Below, in pieces: positions 1-7,793 of a stretch of DNA of 19,686 nt (positions are counted from its first letter, which is position 1; each line of letters opens with the position of its first letter). Where the stretch lies: the NCBI GenBank assembly GCA_021734725.1, contig JAIPIM010000029.1:1-19686 (forward strand), in the 5' to 3' direction. Made by a program: the position numbers and the translations under genes. Below the pieces are notes generated by a model. That model worked only from the letters and a program-made list of their open reading frames with translations, was not told the origin of the DNA and ran no database searches. Source of the DNA: Minisyncoccota bacterium (GTDB taxonomy: Bacteria > Verrucomicrobiota > Lentisphaeria > Oligosphaerales > MVZH01).

Positions 1-407
1 GCTGCGTGGGCGAGTTCCGCAACTTCCCGTGTTGCCGCGATATTGTCATCAAGAGACAGCCTGGATCCGTCCACCATGACGGAGTCGTATTCCAGCGCTA
101 TCGCCTCCTTGATTATCGAGACATAGTCCACACGTTTGTTATCTTCGTCGATGACCGGCACGTGATCGAGGTGCAGCCGCGTTAAACGCCCGTCTTTATG
201 CCTGTCATATTCAGCCTTGACGGCTTCTAAGCTGCCGGATTGAAATTTTCTCCATTCCAGCCGGGCAACTTCGATAAGCCCGAACGCATTGCGAGACTGC
301 AATGCGGCGATCACAGGTTCAATGATGGGCAGGTACGGGATGTTGAAGGCAGGAATTACGGCAGCATTCTCCCGAGCACGCAGCATAAGCACGGATGTTT
401 CACTCAT
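1..407 (-). CDS. Class II (zinc-dependent) sugar-bisphosphate aldolase, N-terminal part, runs off the left edge
   Basis: I translated this frame directly: 135 codons are open from an ATG at 407 to the window edge. Class II aldolases cleave fructose-1,6- or tagatose-1,6-bisphosphate into two triose phosphates in the cytoplasm. Visible family features are the N-terminal PAFNIPYL stretch (residues 19-26; NVPAFN in most members), the active-site HLDH at 79-82 (Asp81 as catalytic acid, His82 as zinc ligand), and DSVMVDGSRL at 108-117 followed by DNIAATREV. The remaining zinc ligands and the phosphate loop lie outside the window. The start is supported by AGGGAGA a few bases upstream. The stretch between PAFN and HLDH is atypical (EVARLEWRKFQSG), so this may be a divergent subfamily. 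The fructose and tagatose types cannot be told apart here. The nearby galactosidase makes a tagatose-type (GatY/KbaY-like) role attractive, but this is inference. Confidence 0.85.
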   Translation of the reverse strand, partial: MSETSVLMLRARENAAVIPAFNIPYLPIIEPVIAALQSRNAFGLIEVARLEWRKFQSGSLEAVKAEYDRHKDGRLTRLHLDHVPVIDEDNKRVDYVSIIKEAIALEYDSVMVDGSRLSLDDNIAATREVAELAHA

Positions 408-435
408 GGTTTCTCCCTGATAATGAGCAACGTGT

Positions 436-651
436 TTACCGATGGCTAATCGTCTTACGATTTGACCGTATACGAGAAGGACTGCTTTGTCCGCACGGCT
501 GAGAAAGGCTCACCCTGGTGATATCAGGCCGGTCACTTTGGACAAGGCGTTCGACCAGTGTGCATTTACCAACCTGCCGTGTACCGGCGAGCAAGAGGCA
601 CGGGAATGATCGCCGATAATCGGTCCCCTTTTGTTCGATCAAGCAATTCAC
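436..651 (-). pseudogene. Remnant of an AAA_14-family ATPase (DUF4143-type protein), N-terminal fragment
   Basis: This 71-codon frame opens with GTG and carries the start of an AAA_14 ATPase domain: a leader LIEQKGTDYRRSFPCLLLAG, then TRQVGKCTLVERL (family form GPRQVGKTTLL), then ITRVSLSQP where intact members have a strand like YVSLDDP. Two things mark it as broken. The Walker A Ser/Thr after GK is replaced by Cys. After SQP the sequence loses family resemblance and stops, whereas intact members usually run to several hundred residues with Walker B and a DUF4143 domain. No strong ribosome binding site precedes the GTG. These ATPases are common stand-alone accessory genes and have no expected link to sugar catabolism, so this looks like debris of an older insertion between the aldolase and GH42 genes. 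Confidence 0.6.
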
Positions 652-726
652 GGAGTTATTTCATGTCTGCAAGTTAAATATCTGTGTAATAAAATCAAGT
701 TACTGTTCTGAATAGAGACACCGCAA

Positions 727-752
727 TCCCCTGGACTGCGATTTCCAGGGGA
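727..752 (-). terminator. Terminator-like hairpin after the GH42 gene
   Basis: CCCCTGGA at 728-735 pairs perfectly with TCCAGGGG at 744-751 across an 8-base loop, and one more T-A pair closes the base, giving a 9-bp GC-rich stem. It lies about 85 bases past the GH42 stop. No U-run follows on the minus strand, so it may be a weak or Rho-assisted terminator or an mRNA 3' stabiliser. A smaller hairpin (CAGCA/TGCTG, about 777-794) sits between it and the GH42 stop. I see nothing else in the 185 bases between the GH42 stop and the AAA_14 remnant. Confidence 0.5.
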
Positions 753-836
753 ACGCCTAAGGGCACAGTCGAGACACAGCACGTTTCCATGCTGCGGGCG
801 AGGGAAAGCGGTTGTTGCGTCATAAGAGTGAGAGAG

Positions 837-2843
837 TCAGGTCTCGGTTACCGCATTGGTCACGGAAAAAATCTTGGTTTTGTGTGCAGGAATCTCCTGG
901 AGCTCCAGGCCGGGAAGGTTTACAACGGCTGTTTCATTGCCCATGTTCTGAACAATATGAACCATTCGCCCGTCCGCTGCAACCCGTGACCGCATCCAGA
1001 CCGCGTCGGGAAGTGTGTCTCTGCGTTGAAGCCCCCATTGCTTGGCAAGTAAGTCATACAGTACGGGCATTTCTTCCAGTGGCAGCACCGTGCCCAAATA
1101 GAAAACCGTTCCCTTGCCGAACGATTTTTTGGTCAGCACCGGCCAGTCATGGCGGCATCCACCTTTGCAACGCAACAAGGTTTTGACTTCGGTATCCTTC
1201 AACGACAGGGCATCCAGCCAGCCGTCTGGATGGAGCTCCTGTCGCTGGAGGGGAATGACGCTGGGCCGGGCATCCGGCACGAGATTACCGTATGGTGGGC
1301 AGGTCACGCCGCACAGTTGATGCAGCGGCGCGGCGGGATACGGGGCATTGTATGCGCGTCCATCGTCGTTGTAGAGAGCGGACAAGGCGGTCAACAGTAG
1401 GGTACCGCCCTCGTCAACGTACTTTTCACAGCGTTGCATGAGTGATTCGTTCATAACCAGGCAGTGTGGAATGATGAGAATCGGGTAACATTGCCAGTCC
1501 TGATCCGGTCCGACCACGTCAAACGTCAAGCCATTTTCCAGGAGGCCGTGACAATGGCGCCGTACCATGAAAGGATAACTGTGCATAGGATGTTTACCCA
1601 ACGGCTTGCAAGGCGGATTGTCCAGCCATTTCCACCAGGCGGGGAATGAAAACAGGAGGGCCACTGGGGCTCGCCGCGGTCGAGTTCCCTGCAAAACGGG
1701 TTCGTATTTTTTTATTTCCATGCAGACCTTTTTCACTTCGTCGGCTGCGGGTGAGGGCCACGTTCCCGGTCCGACGACCCCATAGTTGAGTTCTTCCCTG
1801 CCGAAGGGCGGGCAGTCCCAGCGAAAATAGTTGATCAGGTTCGCCCCATGCGCGATATGACGCCAAGTCCATTCCGCGAGTTTGCCGGCCGGCGGCAACT
1901 TGCCGCCGCCGCCGGCAACATCTGTTTCCATTATCCAAAACGGTGCGCCGTCCCCCAGCCCCCGCGTATAGCCCAGATTAAAGTCCATGTCTGGATTGCA
2001 GTAACCGAACCTGTCCGGTCCAGGTTCACCGTAGACATAGTAGTCCATTCCAACGATGTCGATTTCCCGACTCATGTCGTAATGATCGTATCCATGCCAT
2101 GGCGCCATCATGTTGGTGGTGATTGGGGCTTGGCTGTGGTTCCGAATCACTTCGGTGTGTGCCTGAACGTACTGAATCCAATGCCGTGAGGTCCAGCGGC
2201 GGAATGCATGACGCAGTTGAGGTGCAGCATTTGCAACTGGGATATGAATCCCCTCCCATGCAGAATACTCACGCCCCCAGACCCGCATGCCCAATCGCTG
2301 GTTGACCTCGTCAAGCGAATCGTACTCGTCTTGAAGCCACTGGCGAAAACGGTCTTGGCACAGTGGGCAATAGCAATACGGGTGGCCGAGCTCGTTATCG
2401 ATCTGCCAAGCAAGTAGATTCTCACACTGTCCGTAACGTTCCGCCAAGCGGTGGCAAAGTTCTATGAGGCGATGCATGAAAACAGGGCTGGACGCACAGC
2501 CATGCCGTCTCATGTCGCCCCTGTCACGTTGCCCATTTGACTGCATAACCGTTGTTTCCGGATAATTCACGGTCAACCATCGTGGCGGCACGGCGCCGGG
2601 CGTACACAAAATAAAGTTTATTTCATGGTGCCTGAGGAGTTCGACAAAGTCATCCGCCCAAGCGAACTCATACTGTTCTTCTTCGGGTTCGAAGGACGAC
2701 CAGCAGAACTCAAAGAGACGTACAAACGACAGTCCGGCCTCTTTCATTTGCCGGACATGTTCTATCTGTGTCGCGCGATCCCAGAACACCGGATCGTATT
2801 GCGCACCGCAACCAATGAATTGAGAAGATTCAAGGTCATGCAT
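837..2843 (-). CDS. GH42 beta-galactosidase
   Basis: Retaining glycoside hydrolase of family 42, which removes terminal beta-galactose from short oligosaccharides. At 668 residues it has the normal family length, and no signal peptide is visible, so it is probably cytoplasmic. The TIM barrel begins with QYDPVFWDRATQIEHVRQMKEAG and VRLFEFCWSSFEP (residues 15-53). The acid/base is Glu151 in WQIDNELG and the nucleophile is Glu306 in FWIMETDVAGG. Cys116 with Cys157, Cys159 and Cys162 (YCYCPLC) reproduces the zinc-cluster spacing known in GH42 enzymes. A trimerisation-type domain follows (from about 395, APVALLFSF) and then a small C-terminal beta domain ending near EIPAHKTKIFSV. GAGGA lies 8 bases before the ATG. 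The gene sits 99 bases behind the alpha/beta-hydrolase and is probably cotranscribed with it. It is the best-supported enzyme call in the window, although the exact substrate (galactoside or arabinoside) is not visible. Confidence 0.93.
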   Translation of the reverse strand: MHDLESSQFIGCGAQYDPVFWDRATQIEHVRQMKEAGLSFVRLFEFCWSSFEPEEEQYEFAWADDFVELLRHHEINFILCTPGAVPPRWLTVNYPETTVMQSNGQRDRGDMRRHGCASSPVFMHRLIELCHRLAERYGQCENLLAWQIDNELGHPYCYCPLCQDRFRQWLQDEYDSLDEVNQRLGMRVWGREYSAWEGIHIPVANAAPQLRHAFRRWTSRHWIQYVQAHTEVIRNHSQAPITTNMMAPWHGYDHYDMSREIDIVGMDYYVYGEPGPDRFGYCNPDMDFNLGYTRGLGDGAPFWIMETDVAGGGGKLPPAGKLAEWTWRHIAHGANLINYFRWDCPPFGREELNYGVVGPGTWPSPAADEVKKVCMEIKKYEPVLQGTRPRRAPVALLFSFPAWWKWLDNPPCKPLGKHPMHSYPFMVRRHCHGLLENGLTFDVVGPDQDWQCYPILIIPHCLVMNESLMQRCEKYVDEGGTLLLTALSALYNDDGRAYNAPYPAAPLHQLCGVTCPPYGNLVPDARPSVIPLQRQELHPDGWLDALSLKDTEVKTLLRCKGGCRHDWPVLTKKSFGKGTVFYLGTVLPLEEMPVLYDLLAKQWGLQRRDTLPDAVWMRSRVAADGRMVHIVQNMGNETAVVNLPGLELQEIPAHKTKIFSVTNAVTET

Positions 2844-2942
2844 CGCTTGTTTCCTCGTTGTATTCCAAACGCACCATCACTTTGCGTAACTTACTGACAA
2901 GCGCCTCGTTAACTTCCGTACTGGATGCTCCAATCAGATAGT

Positions 2943-3785
2943 TTATGCTCTTTCCTGCCGTGGAATTTTGTCAAGTACGGTCAGCAAAGCGGCACCGAAT
3001 TCGGGGATCGGCGCGTTATGGTCTCCGCCGGGGATCTCTTTGTACCACACCTGCATGTTCTGCTCACGCAGTCTGCGCACCAGGTTGCGTGACTGGCTTA
3101 CCGGTATGATGGGGTCCGCGTCCCCGTGTATGATTGCCAGGGGCATGGTTAAGCGGCTGGCATGGGCCACCACAGAGTTCGCTGCGTACTCCTTCTGCCG
3201 CATCGTCCGTTCCCTGCCGTAGGAGGATTCTATGGCTGCCACGATCTCCTGCAGCACCGGCAAGTCACTTCTTGCCGCCCACTCACAGTAACCGCCAATA
3301 TCCGTTGCCGGACAAAGTGCCACCACGCCCGCGACGTCTTCCGGGTGCCGTATCGCGTAGATCAAGTTTCCCGTGCCCCCCATGGATCCACTGCAGAACA
3401 CGAATTGGCTCGCTCCCCGGCGTTCACGGACCAGATTCAACAAGAACCGGAGATCGTCTACCGCCGCGGGGCACATCCAGGCATTGCCCCGCAAGTTGGG
3501 GCAGAGTAAGCCAAGTCCCAGTTCCGCGATCTCGCGCTCCCGCTGCTTGAGGTATTCCTGGGTGAAGATCTGGTCGCCCGTTGCGCCATGTCCATGCAGT
3601 ACAACCACCCACCGCCCAGTGGTGTCGTGGCCATCGCGCACCAGCGCCCAGTCGCGCCTGCCGTCCACAGGGCTGCTGTATTCCCATCGCTCCACATTTG
3701 GCTGGTCACTGGACGCCGCTCTACGGCGGCTATTGCCAAGCCGCTGGGGCTCGGTTTGAGCGTTATCTGATTTGCCGGGTTTCAT
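2943..3785 (-). CDS. Alpha/beta-hydrolase, prolyl-oligopeptidase or esterase type
   Basis: Serine hydrolase of the alpha/beta fold. From the chosen start it is 280 residues. The oxyanion-side strand is WVVVLHGHGATGD (about 59-71), the nucleophile elbow is GSMGG with Ser134, the acid is Asp224 in HGDADPIIP, and the base is His256 in GGDHN, so the full triad is visible in the expected order. An ATG at 3785 is preferred because GGAG lies 6 bases upstream. The ATG at 3836 adds 17 residues but has no ribosome binding site. The N-terminus is polar with no signal peptide. In polysaccharide loci such enzymes often remove acetyl or other ester groups from sugars, which would fit here, but the fold does not distinguish esterases from peptidases. 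It follows the GH123-like gene by 76 bases and precedes GH42, so an operon is likely. Confidence 0.85.
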   Translation of the reverse strand: MKPGKSDNAQTEPQRLGNSRRRAASSDQPNVERWEYSSPVDGRRDWALVRDGHDTTGRWVVVLHGHGATGDQIFTQEYLKQREREIAELGLGLLCPNLRGNAWMCPAAVDDLRFLLNLVRERRGASQFVFCSGSMGGTGNLIYAIRHPEDVAGVVALCPATDIGGYCEWAARSDLPVLQEIVAAIESSYGRERTMRQKEYAANSVVAHASRLTMPLAIIHGDADPIIPVSQSRNLVRRLREQNMQVWYKEIPGGDHNAPIPEFGAALLTVLDKIPRQERA

Positions 3786-3861
3786 GTGTTCTCCGAGCCC
3801 TGCTCTGTCATTGGTTTGCGGCAGGGGTGCTGGCATCTATGGAATTCGTGTAATCCGCGGG

Positions 3862-6800
3862 TTACTGGCTGCTGATCCCCATCAGCTCGTCCACCTTACG
3901 TATGAGTTCGGCAAGCCGCTTCCGTTTGGCGTTGAGCAGGTCGGTACTTTTCGTCCAATGGAATTTGTCTTGATAGATTGCCGGTTCAATAGTCAGTTCC
4001 TTTTCGATCTCGGCTATGAGCGTCCGATGTTTTTGCGGACTGAGGTAGCGAAGCCGGTCGTACAGGAGCTTAAAATATTCGTAGTCTTCCAAGCCGTCCC
4101 GTGCGCTGGCCAGCCGCATGCTGGGAATAAGCTTCCAGTCAGGTCCCGGGTAGACCAATGTCCCATTTCCTTTCATGAATCCACTTTCCCAGGGGACGGT
4201 TGGGAAGCGTTCCGCGGCTGTTTTTTTACCACTGTTTTCTCTGGGTGTCTGTGTCATGGCAAAAATAAGGAAACCGTCGGCCTTGAGTTTCCAGGCGATC
4301 CACCCATGCATCCTGGCTCCCAGATACGATTCATCGTAAAGGATAAACGGCGTCGTATTCCCGTCGGGGTCAACCCCCATGCCACAGGTATAGAACATAA
4401 ACTTTTCGCCCCATTTGTCGCGCCGGGCATAGATTTGTTTGAGTTGGTCATCCGTCACGTGGTTCAGGTTGGGCGCCCACGTGTCTGCCCAGCCGTACGC
4501 ATCGATGCCACCCGGCGCATAGTCCGGCGCGAACCCGAAGTTCTTCATTTTGAGTTCCGGCGTTATACGTCGCAGATACCGGTGGTTGTTGATCATCGCT
4601 TCCCAGTCGGGAATGCTCTTGGGTTCGTCATGCATCTCAAAATCATGTATGCCGAGCATCCCGGTCTCTCTCAGCAGAGCGACATACTCCTTCATGAACT
4701 TCTCGTAGAAGGGGTGCTTGCTCCAACCGGGTTTGGTATCCCACCATTCCTTCAGAATTTGGCTCAGGGGGATCCTGTCACCGGTCTCCCGGTCGACCAC
4801 GCTTCCCCGATGGAAAATACTGTAAGCGCCACCATTACAGCCAAAGCTGGCACCAAAACCGGAGGCTCCGTATTTGAGTCCCAACCTGAAGACTTCCCGC
4901 CACTTTGAGAAGTCGAACGAGAACGTCCCGTCCGCTTCGCGATAGATGGTCAAGAAGCTGCCCATGGCATAGTGATCCAAGGGGAAGCACGCATGCCGGT
5001 ATTTGGATAGCACCTTCAAGTGTTCTTCGTAAACCTCCAGCGTGAAGGCAGCATTCCCGTAGAAATTGCGCCAGTTGATATTCGGTGTATACCAGGGATC
5101 GATATGAAGCGAACTGACGAACGGGATGTCGAAGCCAAAACTGTTAACCACGATCTCCCGTGAAACACGTTGCCCATTGGCTGACACCGTGACGGTTCCC
5201 CGATACTCGCCCTTTGGGGTATGTGGTGGCAGGTGGACATTCACAAAGACGGGCTGAATCTGGCTTGCCGTAGCCTGAAAAGGCGTGTAAGGCCACAGGA
5301 TATCGGGTTCATAAGCTGGCGCATCCGGCTCGTTCTTGGCATAGTTGCCTAGGTGGACATAATCGACGATGTTGGCCTCGCAGTTCTCTTTGGAAATGGT
5401 TCCCCGAGTTCCCTTGAGATCGGAAAACGACACCGTCACGCCATCAAGCGTTTGCCAGAATGGGATCACCAGCAACTGAAACGATTCGCGTTCCCCGCCC
5501 GCCAGCGACAGCGTGATGGCGTCGGTCAGGTTCCCGTCGAAAAGGTCGCCGCGGTGCACGCGCTCATATGGTCCGGCCGAACCGACCACAAACGCGACAT
5601 CGTTCACGCCTTTGGGGTAAAGCCCGACAATGTGCAGATCAAAACGCAAGCCCCCCCAGAAATCCCGTAGTTCCGGCAGTGCATCGGCCAATGCTTTCCA
5701 TTCCTCGCGGGACAGGCCATCGACCTTCCTGAGCATTGTCAACGGTTCGGCAGCCGCTGCGTTTAAACGGGATAGACGTCTCTCAAGATCTGCTTTGGCG
5801 GGATGGTTGAAATGGGTTAGCTTATCACGTGCAAGATCCATTTTCTCCTTGATTTCGAGCAGCATCTCCGCCGTGGATGGCAGCATAACCTGGGATCGGC
5901 CGGTGAACACAGTCTTACCATCGTCGGCAATGGTAACATCCATAGCCCAACGCCCGGAACGGGTAATGTGATAGGGAATAGCGACGTTCTTTTCGAACGG
6001 CACCGTATTCTCGTCGACCGCCTGACCATCGCGCTTCAGGGTGTAGGTTAAAACCAGCGCATTGCCGGCAGGTTTGGCGGCAAGCGCCACCGTGCCGGGT
6101 CCATAGTACATGGGATTTTCGTGGTCCCACTTGATACTCGGCAATGATGCGCCCGTTTTGCGTCCCCGGAATATCGCTTCGCCGAATTTAGCGGGGTTGC
6201 CGAAACTGCTGCCGGTGGGGCTCCAGTAGCTCCATTCTCTCAGCCGTCCTTGATCGCGGCAGAAATTGACCCCCCAGACGGCACCGGGTTCGGGGGTTCC
6301 ACAAGACGTGCCATCTATCGTGAGAGCCCGAAAAGGAATCGCGATCTCGACGGTCCAGGAATCCGCATGCAATGCCGTTCGGCTTTTCCAGTCAGGCGAG
6401 GTAGGATTGTAGGCTCTGCCAACACCGCGGGCCACGTCATACCTCGCACCTCCGGGTGAAACAATGAACTGGAAATAGGACTTCTTGCTTCGCCCCGGGT
6501 CGAGAAAAAGCTCAAGGCAGTCCGGACCGGCCGCGAAATTGATCATATCCCGCATGTCGTCAGGCGGTCCCGCCTTGAGTTTTTTCATATCCTTCTCATG
6601 CAGGAGCCAGAACGCATAAAGATTATCGGCATCGTAGCACAGCTTCACCTCCGCCTGCATGCTGGCCAGCCGTCCTCTGCCCCCCAGCAACTGGAAACCC
6701 GTCACGGAACGGGCGCTCTTCCAGCAGGCATCGTCTGCCGCTCCGTCAATCGCTGGTGGAGTATCCGTCCAGAATACTTCAATGTTGTAGGTTGGGGTGT

Positions 6801-6882
6801 CCGGATTCTGGGCGGCAACGCCGATTGCGGCTGCCACGGCAGACACACACAGGATTCTTTTCATACAGTTTGTTTTATTCAT
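3862..6882 (-). CDS. Secreted CBM9-like plus GH123-like (DUF4091-containing) glycoside hydrolase
   Basis: A protein of 1006 residues with an N-terminal signal peptide (basic start, then a hydrophobic stretch, cleavage probably after VAA near 24). Residues about 35-240 resemble a CBM9/DOMON-type carbohydrate-binding domain: PAIDGAADDACW, YDADNLYAFWLLHE, DCLELFLDPG, WTVEIAIPF. A helical linker with Ig-like strands follows (about 330-590), then a TIM-barrel-like hydrolase region from about 595. FEMHDEP at 748-754 contains the adjacent Asp752-Glu753 pair expected of GH123 beta-N-acetylgalactosaminidases, which use substrate-assisted catalysis. The C-terminal ARDGLEDYEYFKLLYDRL (about 927-944) is typical of DUF4091, the family that includes GH123. 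The start at 6882 has only a weak purine-rich site (AGAAAG), and no clear promoter is seen in the 110 bases upstream, which hold a long hairpin. Hydrolase assignment is firm; GalNAc specificity is inference. Confidence 0.8.
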   Translation of the reverse strand: MNKTNCMKRILCVSAVAAAIGVAAQNPDTPTYNIEVFWTDTPPAIDGAADDACWKSARSVTGFQLLGGRGRLASMQAEVKLCYDADNLYAFWLLHEKDMKKLKAGPPDDMRDMINFAAGPDCLELFLDPGRSKKSYFQFIVSPGGARYDVARGVGRAYNPTSPDWKSRTALHADSWTVEIAIPFRALTIDGTSCGTPEPGAVWGVNFCRDQGRLREWSYWSPTGSSFGNPAKFGEAIFRGRKTGASLPSIKWDHENPMYYGPGTVALAAKPAGNALVLTYTLKRDGQAVDENTVPFEKNVAIPYHITRSGRWAMDVTIADDGKTVFTGRSQVMLPSTAEMLLEIKEKMDLARDKLTHFNHPAKADLERRLSRLNAAAAEPLTMLRKVDGLSREEWKALADALPELRDFWGGLRFDLHIVGLYPKGVNDVAFVVGSAGPYERVHRGDLFDGNLTDAITLSLAGGERESFQLLVIPFWQTLDGVTVSFSDLKGTRGTISKENCEANIVDYVHLGNYAKNEPDAPAYEPDILWPYTPFQATASQIQPVFVNVHLPPHTPKGEYRGTVTVSANGQRVSREIVVNSFGFDIPFVSSLHIDPWYTPNINWRNFYGNAAFTLEVYEEHLKVLSKYRHACFPLDHYAMGSFLTIYREADGTFSFDFSKWREVFRLGLKYGASGFGASFGCNGGAYSIFHRGSVVDRETGDRIPLSQILKEWWDTKPGWSKHPFYEKFMKEYVALLRETGMLGIHDFEMHDEPKSIPDWEAMINNHRYLRRITPELKMKNFGFAPDYAPGGIDAYGWADTWAPNLNHVTDDQLKQIYARRDKWGEKFMFYTCGMGVDPDGNTTPFILYDESYLGARMHGWIAWKLKADGFLIFAMTQTPRENSGKKTAAERFPTVPWESGFMKGNGTLVYPGPDWKLIPSMRLASARDGLEDYEYFKLLYDRLRYLSPQKHRTLIAEIEKELTIEPAIYQDKFHWTKSTDLLNAKRKRLAELIRKVDELMGISSQ

Positions 6883-6931
6883 GTAAGGATTTTCTTTCTG
6901 TTCATGCCGAATGTCGGCTTTTCAGCGATAT

Positions 6932-6992
6932 CAGCCTTTCGGACTTGACGCCTCGAATCTCGTGCATTCGAGGCGTCAAGCCCGAAAGACTG
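6932..6992 (-). terminator. 27-bp hairpin abutting the pseudopilin stop codon
   Basis: Arms 6932-6958 and 6966-6992 pair over all 27 positions around a 7-base loop (CTCGTGC on the plus strand). Two positions (6943 with 6981, 6935 with 6989) are A-C mismatches on plus-strand RNA but G-U pairs on minus-strand RNA, which shows that the minus transcript is the functional one. The arm begins on the base after the TAG at 6995-6993. There is no U-run, so it could be a 3'-end stabiliser or attenuator between the pseudopilin and GH123-like genes rather than a classical intrinsic terminator. A small separate hairpin (GCCGA-ATG-TCGGC, 6906-6918) lies in the leader of the GH123-like gene. Confidence 0.75.
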
Positions 6993-7757
6993 CTAGGGGC
7001 AATCCCAGTAGCCGGACCAGGCTACGCCAACAGGAACAAGGTAGGGGCCGATGGCCATTTTATTTGTGCCGTCCCACGAGAGAGGGGGGAACCCCAGATT
7101 CCGGACATGGCCATCGAGAAACAGCAGGTTCGCGCTCTGCGCGGAGTGTCGAGACGCCACCGAGCAAAGTGTTGATTCAGCATAAAACCCCCAGGCAGCG
7201 TGCCAAGTATTAATATTCGACCCGCCCTGGTCGCCGGTGAACACTTTGCAGGCAGGATGCCGGAGACTGTCACTCGTGATATAGCCGCTGCCGTCGGGAT
7301 CCCTGAGCGGCAGTTTGTGTTCGGATACCATCATGGGACCGAGATAGGGGTTGTTTCCATACGACGGGCGATGACGGTCTCCACAGGTGCCTTCGGGATT
7401 TTCCGGACAGTAAAAGACGCTTCCCTCGACAATGGGCCAGGTCTGCGCATAAAGTTCGCTTCCGTTGGGCAGAACCGCCGTGAACTCTTGACTTATGAGA
7501 TACGGGGCCAGGGTATCGACCATCGCCCAGTTGCTCCATCCATACCGGTCGAACGTGTCAGCGGCGATGAACCCGTCACGGTCATTGGCGTACAGCATGA
7601 GAGCCATCCCGATCTGTCTCAGATTGGACGCGCAATGAATTCCCCGCGCCCTGTCTCTGGCACTTTTCAGTGCGGGAAGCAACATAGCGGCCAAAACAGC
7701 AATGATCGCGATGACCACCAGTAACTCGATCAGAGTGAATCGACTATGCTTTTTCAT
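6993..7757 (-). CDS. Prepilin-type N-terminal cleavage/methylation protein with H-X-DG-like motif
   Basis: Pseudopilin-like protein of 254 residues. MKKHSRFTLIELLVVIAII at the N-terminus is a class III signal: cleavage by a PilD-type peptidase should occur just before the Phe of FTLIE, with Glu at mature position 5, followed by a single hydrophobic helix to about residue 30. The C-terminal part contains RHSAQSANLLFLDGHV, close to the H-X9-DG processing-associated motif of planctomycete and verrucomicrobial proteins. Here ten residues separate His and Asp rather than nine. The globular part has paired Cys residues (FYCPENPEGTC) seen in relatives. These proteins occur in large paralogous sets in PVC genomes, often next to secreted hydrolases, and their function is unknown; a role in a type II secretion-like or surface fibre structure is possible. 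It lies 36 bases after the PEP-CTERM gene. Confidence 0.88.
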   Translation of the reverse strand: MKKHSRFTLIELLVVIAIIAVLAAMLLPALKSARDRARGIHCASNLRQIGMALMLYANDRDGFIAADTFDRYGWSNWAMVDTLAPYLISQEFTAVLPNGSELYAQTWPIVEGSVFYCPENPEGTCGDRHRPSYGNNPYLGPMMVSEHKLPLRDPDGSGYITSDSLRHPACKVFTGDQGGSNINTWHAAWGFYAESTLCSVASRHSAQSANLLFLDGHVRNLGFPPLSWDGTNKMAIGPYLVPVGVAWSGYWDCP

Positions 7758-7793
7758 GCCTGATCAATCCATCCTTCCGGCAGTCATTATTCA

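Noticed and set aside
4699..4711. CTTCTCGTAGAAG, resembling the operator palindrome, inside the GH123-like gene
   Set aside because: It is one base shorter at the centre, so half-site spacing differs, and it encodes ordinary residues (FYEKF) with no promoter boxes beside it.
3772..4908. 378-codon open frame on the plus strand
   Set aside because: It is antisense to the GH123-like and hydrolase genes, shows no family motifs, and those genes have clear domains and catalytic residues.
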